Assembly (NCBI GenBank): GCA_030425045.1
Contig: JAUHVL010000021.1
Location: 1 to 53,993, forward strand
Source of the DNA: a bacterium
GTDB taxonomy: Bacteria; Bdellovibrionota; Bacteriovoracia; Bacteriovoracales; Bacteriovoracaceae
Direction of reading: 5' to 3'
Length of the DNA: 53,993 bases
The notes below the pieces were generated by a model that was given only the letters and a program-made list of their open reading frames with translations, had not been told where the DNA came from and did no database searches. This document shows, piece after piece, positions 1 to 7,755 of this stretch (positions are counted from its first letter, which is position 1; each line of letters opens with the position of its first letter). A program made the position numbers and the translations under genes.

Positions 1-881
1 TGGTCAGAGATATCATTATAAGCAGGGCAAAAATCCTCTATATCTGAAGGTGGATCTTGTAAGAGCTCAGTAGCATTCGATAAAATAAAGTTTGCAGTGT
101 AGTATGACCAACCTCTCGACGGGTTTTCTCTGTCCCAAAGAAAAGAATCGTTTATCCAGTTCTCTCCTGAAGGTAAGGGGGTATCGTACATTGCTTTAAT
201 TATATTTAATTTATTGTAATGCCACTCATAGGTATAAAGGTCTTTTTTGTTAAAGTTACGGATTTGCTCATTTGTTAGGCCTGGAGCACTGACAATCTTA
301 ATAGGTCCAAAATAACGTGCTCCAGACTTCTTTAATTTTCCTTTATCTAGATAATGGGGAAAACTTAAGTATTGATCAGGTCTGAGACTTACAATTGATC
401 CTTTTGGTAATCTTAAGTTGTTTAGCTTTAAGTAACGAGAAACTTCAGGATCGATACTAGAATCATTAACAAGAGTTCCAAAAAGTGCTCCTTTAGAAGA
501 TCTTGCTTCTATCGTTACTTTCGCTAAGGCCGTACTTTTTTGGTATAAAAATAATTTTTTACGATTGAGCTCTTTTAGTTGATCAGATGTAATTCCACTT
601 GCTTCTAAAATGACAATCGATCCGAGGAAATGAGAACGAGATCTAAAAATATCCCCTTGCTTATTTTGTATAAGTGGTCTGATTAGTGACTTGTTGGTTC
701 GAAATTTGAACTTTGTTCCCTTTGGAAGCTTTCTTAAAATTGTGAGAACTTCTTCACCATCTATAACTTCAAGAGTTCGAAGGTTTTCACCTTCATGAGC
801 AACAATCTCTGCTGTTCGTTGAATAGCAAAACTAGTGGTTGTTATTAAAAATGAAAGCAATAAAAGAATTGTCGTTCTCAT
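1..881 (-). CDS. Exported protein of unknown function, C-terminus outside the window
   Basis: An open frame runs from ATG (879-881) off the left edge, about 293 codons with no stop. A Shine-Dalgarno AGGAAC sits 6 nt upstream of the start. The first 20 residues are a signal peptide (MRTTILLLLSFLITTTSFA), followed by a segment reading AEIVAHEGENLRTLEV and then mixed charged and aromatic sequence. It follows the CpaF/TadA-like ATPase by 66 nt on the same strand, so it is probably the next gene of the pilus operon and the product would be periplasmic or surface-exposed. I recognise no family. The role in pilus assembly is inferred only from position. Confidence 0.7.
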   Translation of the reverse strand, partial: MRTTILLLLSFLITTTSFAIQRTAEIVAHEGENLRTLEVIDGEEVLTILRKLPKGTKFKFRTNKSLIRPLIQNKQGDIFRSRSHFLGSIVILEASGITSDQLKELNRKKLFLYQKSTALAKVTIEARSSKGALFGTLVNDSSIDPEVSRYLKLNNLRLPKGSIVSLRPDQYLSFPHYLDKGKLKKSGARYFGPIKIVSAPGLTNEQIRNFNKKDLYTYEWHYNKLNIIKAMYDTPLPSGENWINDSFLWDRENPSRGWSYYTANFILSNATELLQDPPSDIEDFCPAYNDISD

Positions 882-947
882 TATTCGTTCCTGTTGTTTG
901 GTTAAATATAGCATTGAATATGAGGTAACTTGCTGATATTGTAATAA

Positions 948-2057
948 TTACTGCGTAGTGTCATAAATTCTTTCAAAATAGGGAGTCGTTCCCTCACAAC
1001 CAATTATCTTAATTATTTCAGATACTTGCTTATTTTTAAGGAAGATAATCGTATCGAGAGAAGAGCATACAAGTTGAAGGACATGTTCATACTGTAGTCC
1101 TTTTTGATTAGCATATATTTGAAACAAAAATGCAAGACGAGAAATACAATCGATGGCCGAGTTAGCATGAAGGCTTGTCATCATCCCCTTGTGACCTGAA
1201 TTTCCAGACAGTAAAAAGGGGACGACTTCGTTACCTCGGATTTCTCCAACTAAAATTCTATCAGGCCTCATTCTTAGAGAATACTGGCAATAGTTCTTCA
1301 TGGAGTTTTGAGTAGTAGGTTTACTGATAAAAGATGTTTGCTCTTCTCTTGATAAGATAAGTTCATGGGTATCTTCAATGGTGATAATATGCTCATGTGG
1401 TGGAATTAAATTAATTAATGACCTTAAAAAGCTAGTTTTTCCTGATCCTGTTGCTCCACATACGGCAATATTGAAATTATTTAAAATACTTTTATGAAGA
1501 AATTGATTTAATTCATCACTATTATGAAAGCTTTTAAGACAAAAAGAATCTGATGTAATCTTTCTAAAAAAGACTTTGGATTGTTTTTTTGCATTTGTTG
1601 AAAAGTGGCAAAGAGAGACTCTGAATGTCGTATTAAATAATTCTGTTTGAAAGCTTACAAAGGGTTTTGAATTATTCCACTCTTGACCATTTTTTTGAGC
1701 GAGAATTTCTAGTGAACTTTGTAGATCTTCTTGTGAAATATTGTTTAACTTATCAAATATTCGCTCGTCAGTATCGATTTGAACTTTTTGATTTGAATGA
1801 ATGATAATTTCTTGTAAGTTTTTTCGTGTTATGAAACCTTTTAAAAACATATGTTGATAGATATTTTCAAACCATTCTTTAGATGTATTCAAAACGGGGA
1901 AATCGCTAGGTAGAGATAAATGTGAAAGTGTTTCTGTAAATATTTGCTCAAAACTTAAATTTGTTTTTTTCTTTAACTCCTCTAGAACATTTTTTTTAAA
2001 AAGAGTTATGAATTTTTTTTCATAACCGGATAAATCAAATTGACCATAGTAGTTCAT
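948..2057 (-). CDS. CpaF/TadA-like secretion ATPase of the Tad pilus
   Basis: This is a VirB11/CpaF-type cytoplasmic ATPase that powers Flp pilus assembly. Around residues 200-207 lies the Walker A motif GATGSGKT, followed by the Asp-box ITIEDTHEL, the Walker B region RILVGEIRG near residue 265, and the His-box region MMTSLHANSAIDCISRL. The N-terminal ~130 residues are poorly conserved helical sequence. At 369 aa it is shorter than typical TadA/CpaF (about 420-480). The start ATG follows a strong GGAGGT and overlaps the secretin stop by 4 nt, so the two are translationally coupled. The family assignment is secure; the Tad branch is inferred from the neighbouring Flp pilin and secretin. Confidence 0.9.
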   Translation of the reverse strand: MNYYGQFDLSGYEKKFITLFKKNVLEELKKKTNLSFEQIFTETLSHLSLPSDFPVLNTSKEWFENIYQHMFLKGFITRKNLQEIIIHSNQKVQIDTDERIFDKLNNISQEDLQSSLEILAQKNGQEWNNSKPFVSFQTELFNTTFRVSLCHFSTNAKKQSKVFFRKITSDSFCLKSFHNSDELNQFLHKSILNNFNIAVCGATGSGKTSFLRSLINLIPPHEHIITIEDTHELILSREEQTSFISKPTTQNSMKNYCQYSLRMRPDRILVGEIRGNEVVPFLLSGNSGHKGMMTSLHANSAIDCISRLAFLFQIYANQKGLQYEHVLQLVCSSLDTIIFLKNKQVSEIIKIIGCEGTTPYFERIYDTTQ

Positions 2058-3526
2058 AAGAGTACCTCCTCAATGACAAGAAACCCTAGTATTTTCTTAT
2101 GAACAGCATGACCTGAAGTGGAGGAAAAAATTTTACCAAGAATTGGAATTGATGAAAGATAAGGAAGTTTCGATTCTTTGTTGCCTGAAGTTTGAAAAAA
2201 GATGTCAAATAATTTGAGAGAGTGTCCAAGTTTAATCAAGCTAGAGGATTGCTCATAATTCCCACTTATCGATTGTCCTTCTGTAGGGGAAGTCAGCCTT
2301 GTATCAAAATTTAATAAAATTAATTCTCCTTGCGGTTTTATAACGACTTTTACTTTTAATCCAGCAAACTTCCACTGAGTATTGACAACTTGATCACTAT
2401 TGATGGCATTATAAGGTATTTCTGATCCAATCTTCATTTCTGTTGGATGATTAAAACGAATGACACTTTCTGGTTTTGCAAGAGTTGAAACTTTATACTC
2501 ATGATTATTTATCAAAAAACTATTTTTTTTCAAAATTGAAGTCCACTTATCATCAAAAAATTCTGATAGCTGACCACTCACTTTATCTAATCCAAGATTC
2601 AAATCATTGCCACTAGTATTTTCAATTTGAATTATGTGCATCTTCATTTTAAAGGTTCTATTTTTATGTATTTGAAGTGGTATAAAAGTTATAAAATATG
2701 AATTTTCTAAAAAAATTTTACTTTCTTTTTGAAGTGACTGTGTCTTATCGAAGTAACAGACAATTTTTATATTTTTAAAATTACAATTAAGTTGATCATT
2801 TTCTGACTTGAAGGCATGCTCATAGATTTCTATTAAAATTTCTTTTCTCAACGATGGAGAAAGTTTTAGGCCTTTGATTCTAATAAAGTGATCATTTTGT
2901 TTGATAACTTTTACAAAATCTTTGTAATGAGAAATATCATGTAATTCTCCTGAGAGTTCATAAGAGTTGAGATTATTTTTAACTTTAATGTTAAGTTTAG
3001 AAAAAAAGCTCTCAAGTTCCTTTTTCTTTAAAATTGAATTTTTAGACATGATATTGAAGGTGTACTTCTCGGGAGAGTTTTTGTCGGCCCACCAGATAAA
3101 GATATCGCTATAACCAATTTTATTTGCTTTAACTAGCAGTGCGTTATTTTTGATCAATTTAGACTTAATGACCTCCTTGTTCCCGATGGTATAACTCCTA
3201 ATCTTTTTACCTTTAATTTCGAACACTTGGCCTTTTCCTAGAAAGATAATCTTATTTTCATCTTTGTTTGCCCTCGTTTGAGTCGAATAAAGAAGTGAAA
3301 TAAGAATCGATATTTTGACATAATTAGCAATCTTGGTTAGATTCTTGAGTCTGATTTGATTATAAGTTAAGGAAAATATTATGGTTTCAAGAACAAGAGT
3401 TACTCGTAATCGTAGAGCAAACAAGAAAGTAAAAATGGGTAAGAGAAGAAAGGCCCAAAACCAGAACAAGGGAACTACTCCTAAGTTTGCGATCCACCCG
3501 GATAAGTAAGAAGTAATTTTCAGCAT
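2054..3526 (-). CDS. CpaC/RcpA-like secretin with an unusual hydrophobic N-terminus
   Basis: This is the outer-membrane secretin channel of the Tad pilus. Residues ~95-165 resemble the pilus-formation N-terminal domain (IFLGKGQVFEIKGKKIRSY). The C-terminal third carries secretin sequence, including SPTEGQSISGNYE and the end motif LPYLSSIPILGKIFSS before a final beta strand. Odd feature: CpaC-type secretins normally begin with one cleavable signal peptide. Here the frame starts with a long hydrophobic stretch (residues ~14-58), then a basic linker and a second hydrophobic stretch (~70-82) that looks like the usual signal peptide. The ATG at 3526 has a good AAGGAT Shine-Dalgarno, so the long form looks intended. 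It overlaps the preceding gene by 1 nt. Confidence 0.82.
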   Translation of the reverse strand: MLKITSYLSGWIANLGVVPLFWFWAFLLLPIFTFLFALRLRVTLVLETIIFSLTYNQIRLKNLTKIANYVKISILISLLYSTQTRANKDENKIIFLGKGQVFEIKGKKIRSYTIGNKEVIKSKLIKNNALLVKANKIGYSDIFIWWADKNSPEKYTFNIMSKNSILKKKELESFFSKLNIKVKNNLNSYELSGELHDISHYKDFVKVIKQNDHFIRIKGLKLSPSLRKEILIEIYEHAFKSENDQLNCNFKNIKIVCYFDKTQSLQKESKIFLENSYFITFIPLQIHKNRTFKMKMHIIQIENTSGNDLNLGLDKVSGQLSEFFDDKWTSILKKNSFLINNHEYKVSTLAKPESVIRFNHPTEMKIGSEIPYNAINSDQVVNTQWKFAGLKVKVVIKPQGELILLNFDTRLTSPTEGQSISGNYEQSSSLIKLGHSLKLFDIFFQTSGNKESKLPYLSSIPILGKIFSSTSGHAVHKKILGFLVIEEVLL

Positions 3527-3852
3527 TAGCTATCCTTTAATAAATGAAGATCAATTATTTTTTTAATTGATCTTCTGTATAGTTCTCTATTGGTATAAAA
3601 AACTCTAACGTTTTTCTTTTCAACACAAATTCCTATAACAATCTTTCTATCCCTTAATGAACAAATCCTATCTTGAGTATGTAAGACACTAATAAAACCT
3701 TTTGGAATACCGAGCTGGTTTTCTAAAGTTTTATTTAATTCTTTAATCCTTTCACCGTTAGATTGGTTATTGATTTGAATTTGAATAATTTCTCGAGCTA
3801 GAAGATGTTGCTCTATTACGAGAGTCAGGATCAAGCTAAAAACTAATTTCAC
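3526..3852 (-). CDS. Small exported protein of the pilus operon, unknown function
   Basis: This 108-aa protein starts at GTG (3850-3852), preceded by AAGGA at a spacing of 6 nt. Residues 1-19 form a signal peptide (MKLVFSLILTLVIEQHLLA). The mature part is about 89 residues, basic at the C-terminus, with two cysteines (around DRICSLRD and IGICVEKK) that could form a periplasmic disulfide. It sits between the CpaB-like gene and the secretin, overlapping both neighbours by short stretches, so it is in the same operon. By position it could be a pilotin or accessory protein for the secretin, but no motif shows this. Confidence 0.7.
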   Translation of the reverse strand: MKLVFSLILTLVIEQHLLAREIIQIQINNQSNGERIKELNKTLENQLGIPKGFISVLHTQDRICSLRDRKIVIGICVEKKNVRVFYTNRELYRRSIKKIIDLHLLKDS

Positions 3853-4333
3853 GGTTAATTCCTTTTGTTGAAGGTACCTTATTTGTTCTTGGGATTATCT
3901 TGAGTTGAGATTTGCTATTGAGAATTTTATGAATTTCTTCTTTATGTATTTCTACTTTCCAAGGGCCATTTTCGTTAAGTGCTTTTTGTTTCGCTTTTGG
4001 TAAAAGAAATGCTTTTTGAATGATGAGCTTGTCGTGGTTAAGAATAGAGATTTTTGATTCATCTTCAGAAAGAGGGACTAATAATTTAGCGTCTATATTT
4101 AAAATAACATGATGTAATTTTATTTTACTCGTTAGTGAGTTGTTCTTTGTCTCATTGTCAGAATTAAGAATTAACCAAACAAAAAAGTTTGAAATGATAA
4201 GAAGGATGAAAAACCTACGTCTCTCTTTTTTAATAACAAATTTTTCTAGCTCCGCAGGAGAAACCCAGTTGTTTTTACTTGATTCTTTTCCATTCTGTTT
4301 TAAAAAAGTTAATTTTTTTGTTAATTCTTTCAT
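3836..4333 (-). CDS. Single-pass membrane protein, possibly CpaB/RcpC-like
   Basis: The 165-aa product has a basic cytoplasmic N-terminus of ~40 residues, one transmembrane helix (about 42-57, FFILLIISNFFVWLIL) and a periplasmic domain of ~105 residues. In Tad clusters the gene beside the secretin is usually CpaB/RcpC. The periplasmic part has paired short strands (HVILNIDAKLLVPL, KVEIHKEEIHKILN) that could be a small SAF-like domain. The match is weak, and the protein is shorter than CpaB (~250-300 aa). No clear Shine-Dalgarno precedes the ATG. Its 5' end overlaps the prepilin gene, suggesting coupling. Confidence 0.6.
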   Translation of the reverse strand: MKELTKKLTFLKQNGKESSKNNWVSPAELEKFVIKKERRRFFILLIISNFFVWLILNSDNETKNNSLTSKIKLHHVILNIDAKLLVPLSEDESKISILNHDKLIIQKAFLLPKAKQKALNENGPWKVEIHKEEIHKILNSKSQLKIIPRTNKVPSTKGINREISF

Positions 4334-4538
4334 GAGATTTATTCAATTGTTTAAAGTAAAGAGACATCAGAGTTATAAAAATTCCGCTCCATATAAGAAA
4401 TTCGATAAGGGCAAAGCCTTTTTGTTTAAATCTTTTATTGTTACTTTTAAATTCGAAATACCGTTGCCCGTCGCTCTTAGTTTTGCTTGAGTAAAGCCGA
4501 GGGATTTTCTTTTTGTATCGATAAGTATGATTTTCCAT
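4275..4538 (-). CDS. Type IV prepilin-like protein encoded in an overlapping frame
   Basis: The 87-aa product has a prepilin peptidase site, KQKG followed by FALIEFLIW, with the conserved Glu at +5 and a hydrophobic helix to about residue 60, then a basic tail. The leader before the cleavage Gly is ~41 residues, long for a pilin. The start is supported by AAGGAT placed 5 nt before the ATG. The first 166 nt lie out of frame inside the 3' end of the TadE/G-like gene (4373-4963), and its 3' end overlaps the next gene. It is likely a minor pilin or pseudopilin of the Tad system. No in-frame ATG/GTG/TTG lies close to the cleavage site to give a shorter leader. Confidence 0.7.
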   Translation of the reverse strand: MENHTYRYKKKIPRLYSSKTKSDGQRYFEFKSNNKRFKQKGFALIEFLIWSGIFITLMSLYFKQLNKSHERINKKINFFKTEWKRIK

Positions 4539-4963
4539 TCTTTATCCTTGAGTTGTGCAATGTTGAGAACTCGTTCGAAATTTGGTTTATAGGGGAGGTT
4601 CATAACTTGGATGGCCTTTTCATTTTTATTACAATATTTACTTTTTAGAATTTTATGAGAGGCCTTTAGGTAAGAAGCTCTTTGAATATTTTTTGCTAGC
4701 TCTATCATGGTCTTACCCGCTGCCGCTGTCTTGGGATTTAAAAGTAAGCTATTACCAATACCGATTTGAATATTGTTAAGTTCAACATTCTTGACAAGTT
4801 TTTTATGAGTAATAATCAGTTCTTTAAAACAAAGATAATGAAGACTCTTTCGAACAATAGTTTTTTCAACAGTAACGATCGTTTGATAATTTAAAAAGAT
4901 AATTGAAACGACAATAAGTATAAATACTAATGCTGTAATAGAGACTGAACCTTGATTATTCAC
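4373..4963 (-). CDS. TadE/TadG-like pilus protein
   Basis: The 196-aa protein begins MNNQGSVSITALVFILIVVS, the pattern of TadE/TadG-like pseudopilins: a short polar leader, Gly, a small polar residue and then a single hydrophobic helix. The rest is an extracytoplasmic domain of about 165 residues rich in Lys and Asn. The start is GTG with AGAGGA about 10 nt upstream, inside the end of the preceding gene (8-nt overlap). The assignment rests on the N-terminal pattern and the operon. The lack of Glu at +5 argues against a classical pilin. Confidence 0.65.
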   Translation of the reverse strand: MNNQGSVSITALVFILIVVSIIFLNYQTIVTVEKTIVRKSLHYLCFKELIITHKKLVKNVELNNIQIGIGNSLLLNPKTAAAGKTMIELAKNIQRASYLKASHKILKSKYCNKNEKAIQVMNLPYKPNFERVLNIAQLKDKEWKIILIDTKRKSLGFTQAKLRATGNGISNLKVTIKDLNKKALPLSNFLYGAEFL

Positions 4964-5252
4964 TTTTAGGTATTCCTCTTTGAAGCTGAAAAGTATTTTT
5001 CTTAGATCTACTAAAAAATGAGCTAAGGTTTTTTACAGAAAAAGAGTGTCGATTATCTTTTTTATGATATGTGGTAATCAAACCACAGTTCTTGTAGATA
5101 AATCGATAATCTTTTTCATCAATCAGGCCATTGATCATGAGTTGGAAATTTTTGTTTCGATTGTTTAATTGGCAATTATTTATGTGTAAAACTTCAATCA
5201 TAAAGAACGATAGGGTGAGTAATAAAAAATTTACGGTTATGTACTGAATCAT
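4956..5252 (-). CDS. Small membrane-anchored protein of the pilus operon
   Basis: A 98-aa protein with an N-terminal hydrophobic helix (residues 3-20) that could be an uncleaved anchor or signal peptide, followed by a basic, Asn-rich extracytoplasmic part with two Cys (NNCQLN, KNCGLI). It overlaps the Flp pilin stop by 4 nt and the TadE/G-like start by 8 nt, so it belongs to the operon. Gene order and topology fit another TadE/F-like pseudopilin that has lost recognisable sequence. The function is unknown. Confidence 0.6.
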   Translation of the reverse strand: MIQYITVNFLLLTLSFFMIEVLHINNCQLNNRNKNFQLMINGLIDEKDYRFIYKNCGLITTYHKKDNRHSFSVKNLSSFFSRSKKNTFQLQRGIPKSE

Positions 5253-5416
5253 GGAATTTGAATTTTTTCAGTTATGGTTCGATTCATATTTGAGATCTTT
5301 GTTTTGAGTCTCTTGCCAAAGCTGCTTACAGTTGTGAGGCAAAATATTCCAATTAAGCTGGTCAGGATTATGTACTCTAAAAGAGATTGGCCTTTGTTGT
5401 TTTTTAATTGCTTCAT
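5249..5416 (-). CDS. flp: Flp-type major pilin
   Basis: This short prepilin reads MKQLKNNKG followed by QSLLEYIILTSLIGIF, the signature of Flp pilins: a cleavage Gly, Glu at +5 followed by Tyr, and a hydrophobic helix in a ~55-aa protein. The start chosen is the second in-frame ATG (5414-5416), because GGAGG lies 8 nt before it; the upstream ATG at 5431 overlaps that site. It is the first gene of the minus-strand pilus operon. The prepilin peptidase (TadV/CpaA type) and the platform proteins TadB/C are not in this window, so the cluster continues to the left or is split. Confidence 0.85.
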   Translation of the reverse strand: MKQLKNNKGQSLLEYIILTSLIGIFCLTTVSSFGKRLKTKISNMNRTITEKIQIP

Positions 5417-5471
5417 ATTGATTTCCTCCATAGTCAGTGTTTATGGGGTTATGAATTTTTGAGAGTATTTT

Positions 5472-5505
5472 TTCAATTCAAAAAAAGTGAAAAATCACTA
5501 TTGAA
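5472..5505. promoter_or_regulatory. Nested inverted repeat between the flp operon and the SPOR gene
   Basis: In the 166-nt divergent intergenic region, AGTGA (5486-5490) and TCACT (5495-5499) pair across AAAA. The flanking TTCAAT (5472-5477) and ATTGAA (5500-5505) also pair, leaving an 8-nt bulge on one side. It lies about 56 nt upstream of the pilin start and could be an operator for the pilus operon. I see no convincing -10/-35 pair for that operon. Confidence 0.3.
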
Positions 5506-5546
5506 CTGGAGTGAATTGCTCGGAGAAAATTTCTTATAAAAACATT

Positions 5547-5576
5547 TTGCACCAAATTGGAATCACGTATTAAAAT
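5547..5576 (+). promoter_or_regulatory. Putative promoter of the SPOR-manC operon
   Basis: TTGCAC (5547-5552) and TAAAAT (5571-5576) are separated by 18 nt. Transcription would begin close to position 5583, the A of the ATG. No Shine-Dalgarno precedes that ATG, so the first gene may have a leaderless transcript. Confidence 0.4.
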
Positions 5577-5582
5577 AAATAC

Positions 5583-6317
5583 ATGGATGAAAAAACAAAG
5601 CTTTATGTTTTCTCAAAAAAGGAAGTAGCTCTTATCTTTCTTTTTATGGTTGTCACTGCAATTACCTCGTTTGTCGTTGGCGTAAAGATGGGGAAGTCTT
5701 TTTCTTATGCTGAAGCGGGACTTAAGCAAGAAGATCGACAAATGGTTGAGATTCTTTCAGGTCAAGAAGAAATGGTAAATGAAGTTGTTGATAAGCAAGA
5801 AAACAATGAAGAAGAAAATGTCTCTATAAAAGATCTCAATCAAAGACTTGAAGAAAAGTTGATCGATGAGCTTTCTGGTCGCTCAAAAAAGATTTCTGAT
5901 GAGCAAATGCAAAAAGTATTAGAAAAAAAAAACGTTGAATTAAAGAAAAATCAAGAAGATCAGGTTTCTGACTCAGCTGTTAGCGATACGAAAGCTAAAA
6001 CCGTTGTGCCTCCTGTTATGGATATGGCGGCGGAGAAGCCTCAAATGGAGCTTGAGAAAGTCTCTGATCAATATAAAGGTAAATTTACTATTCAGCTTGG
6101 ATCTCATCGTAGTTTGCGCGAAGCAGAAGAATTCGCAGAGGGATTTAAAGTTCGTGGATATAACCCTATAATCAACGAGGTTGAATTGCCAAACAGAGGG
6201 ACATGGTTTCGCGTTAGTCTTGGTGCTTTTGCATCACTTTCTGAGGCCAAAGAGTATGTAAAAAAAGAGTACTCATTGTTCCAAGGGCAAGATTACGTTT
6301 TTGTTCGATTTGATTAA
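5583..6317 (+). CDS. Membrane-anchored SPOR-domain protein
   Basis: The 244-aa protein has one transmembrane helix near the N-terminus (about residues 14-36), a long acidic, Glu/Lys-rich linker likely to be coiled or disordered in the periplasm, and a C-terminal SPOR domain (about 163-244) with the repeated pattern FTIQLGSHRSLREAEEFA and WFRVSLGAFASLSEAKEYV. SPOR domains bind denuded peptidoglycan glycan strands at division sites, so a role in division or cell-wall remodelling is likely. The ATG has no Shine-Dalgarno and lies directly after a promoter-like sequence. The mannose-1-phosphate guanylyltransferase gene follows by 9 nt. Confidence 0.88.
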   Translation: MDEKTKLYVFSKKEVALIFLFMVVTAITSFVVGVKMGKSFSYAEAGLKQEDRQMVEILSGQEEMVNEVVDKQENNEEENVSIKDLNQRLEEKLIDELSGRSKKISDEQMQKVLEKKNVELKKNQEDQVSDSAVSDTKAKTVVPPVMDMAAEKPQMELEKVSDQYKGKFTIQLGSHRSLREAEEFAEGFKVRGYNPIINEVELPNRGTWFRVSLGAFASLSEAKEYVKKEYSLFQGQDYVFVRFD

Positions 6318-6326
6318 GGGATCATC

Positions 6327-7415
6327 ATGGAAAACACTAAGGAATCTAATTTATTCTGCTTAGTTATGGCAGGAGGGAAGGGAACACGTTTTTGGCCTGA
6401 ATCTACCAGTGCTAAACCAAAGCAATATCTTTCTTTAACAAGTGAAAAATCACTTTTATCAGAAACATTAACTCGATTTGAGAAACTTGTACCAGCAGAT
6501 AGACGTTATATTGTCACTGTTAAGGAACAAGAGGCACTTGCGAAAGAAAACTCCGTTGATCAAGTTGGAGATAAAGGGCTTATCTTTGAGCCTGCTGGTC
6601 GCAATACTGCTCCTTGTATTTTGTTAAGTCTTGCTGCTTTAATCGAAAATGGGGCAGATGAAAATGACATTGTCATGGTCGTTCCCAGTGATCACGTTAT
6701 CATTAATCACGAAAAGTTTAGACAAACCATGAGTGATGCCTCGATGGTGGCGGCCACTGAGGATAAAATTGTCATCGTCGGTATAACACCACATTGTCCT
6801 CATACAGGATATGGCTATATTCAAAAGGGAAGTGAGGCTAAAAAAGACGTTTTTGATGTTGCTGAATTTAAAGAAAAGCCGAATCTTGAAACGGCCAAAG
6901 AGTATCTAGCGAGTGGAGATTATTTTTGGAATGCTGGCATGTTTGTCGGTAAGATAAAAGTTTTTCTAGAAGAGTTTGCGGAGTACGCTCCCGAAGCTTT
7001 TAAGCAATATAATGGTTTAAGGTCGGCTTTAAATAATGATGATGAATTAGCGGCCATTTATAATCAAATTCCTGAAGACTCCATTGACTATGCCATTATG
7101 GAAAAAAGTAAGAGAGTAAGTGTTGTTCCTGCGCTTTTTGATTGGAATGATTTAGGCTCTTGGGATGCTCTTGAGGAAGTCATTGAGAAAAAAGAGAATA
7201 ATACGATTACGGAATGTCGTGATTATTACGTTGATAATGCCAACGGTAATATAGTCTTTGCTCCAAATAAATATGTTTCTTTAATTAATGTGAATGATTT
7301 AATCGTCGTTTCAAATGATAAAACCGTTTTAGTATTACCTAAAAAAGATTCGCAAAAAGTTAAAGAAATCGTGAACTCTTTAAAGTCTAAAGAAAGTTTT
7401 AACGACTTAATTTAG
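6327..7415 (+). CDS. manC: Mannose-1-phosphate guanylyltransferase
   Basis: The enzyme converts mannose-1-phosphate and GTP to GDP-mannose for surface polysaccharide synthesis. The nucleotidyltransferase signature MAGGKGTRFWPESTSAKPKQ is at residues 14-33, followed by EPAGRNTAPC (~90), VVPSDH (~117), the sugar-binding region EFKEKPNLETAKEY and YFWNAGMF, and SIDYAIMEKS (~263). At 362 aa it is the short form without the fused mannose-6-phosphate isomerase domain of AlgA-type enzymes. The start has AAGGGA upstream. It is co-oriented with the SPOR gene and the split gene after it (1-nt gap). Confidence 0.92.
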   Translation: MENTKESNLFCLVMAGGKGTRFWPESTSAKPKQYLSLTSEKSLLSETLTRFEKLVPADRRYIVTVKEQEALAKENSVDQVGDKGLIFEPAGRNTAPCILLSLAALIENGADENDIVMVVPSDHVIINHEKFRQTMSDASMVAATEDKIVIVGITPHCPHTGYGYIQKGSEAKKDVFDVAEFKEKPNLETAKEYLASGDYFWNAGMFVGKIKVFLEEFAEYAPEAFKQYNGLRSALNNDDELAAIYNQIPEDSIDYAIMEKSKRVSVVPALFDWNDLGSWDALEEVIEKKENNTITECRDYYVDNANGNIVFAPNKYVSLINVNDLIVVSNDKTVLVLPKKDSQKVKEIVNSLKSKESFNDLI

Positions 7416-7416
7416 A

Positions 7417-7749
7417 ATGAAAAAAGCTCTGTTATTTTGTTTATTAACAGGAGTCCTTCTCTATAGCTTGTATTCAGGCTTTTATTCCTACACAGATACA
7501 ATAGAGCAAGAAATTCTAGATGAGGTTCGTCTTATTGAATCAACTATGCAAAGAGAAAAGAGCACTGCTAAGTCTCAAACGATTAATCATAAAAAAGAAA
7601 TTCAGTATAAACTAGAACAAAAAGCAGCAGAATATGACTACCCACTTCTTTGTTTAAAAGAAGCAGAAGATTTTCGTCGTTATTCTGAAACTGAACTTAT
7701 TGATCTCATTAAAAGCGAGAACGTTTCAATCTCTGGGGATTGCCTCTAG
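7417..7749 (+). CDS. Membrane-anchored hypothetical protein, probably the first half of an interrupted gene
   Basis: The 110-aa ORF begins 1 nt after the manC stop and has an N-terminal membrane helix or signal (KKALLFCLLTGVLLYSLYSG), then a charged helical region. It ends SGDCL at TAG (7747-7749). The same frame stays open after the TAG for 172 codons (to 8265) with coding-like sequence, beginning ELTDSFEDREFIKN. The simplest reading is a 283-aa protein broken by one nonsense change (for example CAG or TTG to TAG). Alternatively these are two genes, with AGGAG at 7748-7752 serving the second. I recognise no family. Confidence 0.6.
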   Translation: MKKALLFCLLTGVLLYSLYSGFYSYTDTIEQEILDEVRLIESTMQREKSTAKSQTINHKKEIQYKLEQKAAEYDYPLLCLKEAEDFRRYSETELIDLIKSENVSISGDCL

Positions 7750-7755
7750 GAGCTA

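Noticed and set aside
4140-4490. A 116-codon plus-strand ORF opposite the pilus operon
   Set aside because: It is antisense to three genes with good Shine-Dalgarno sites and has no own ribosome-binding site or family.
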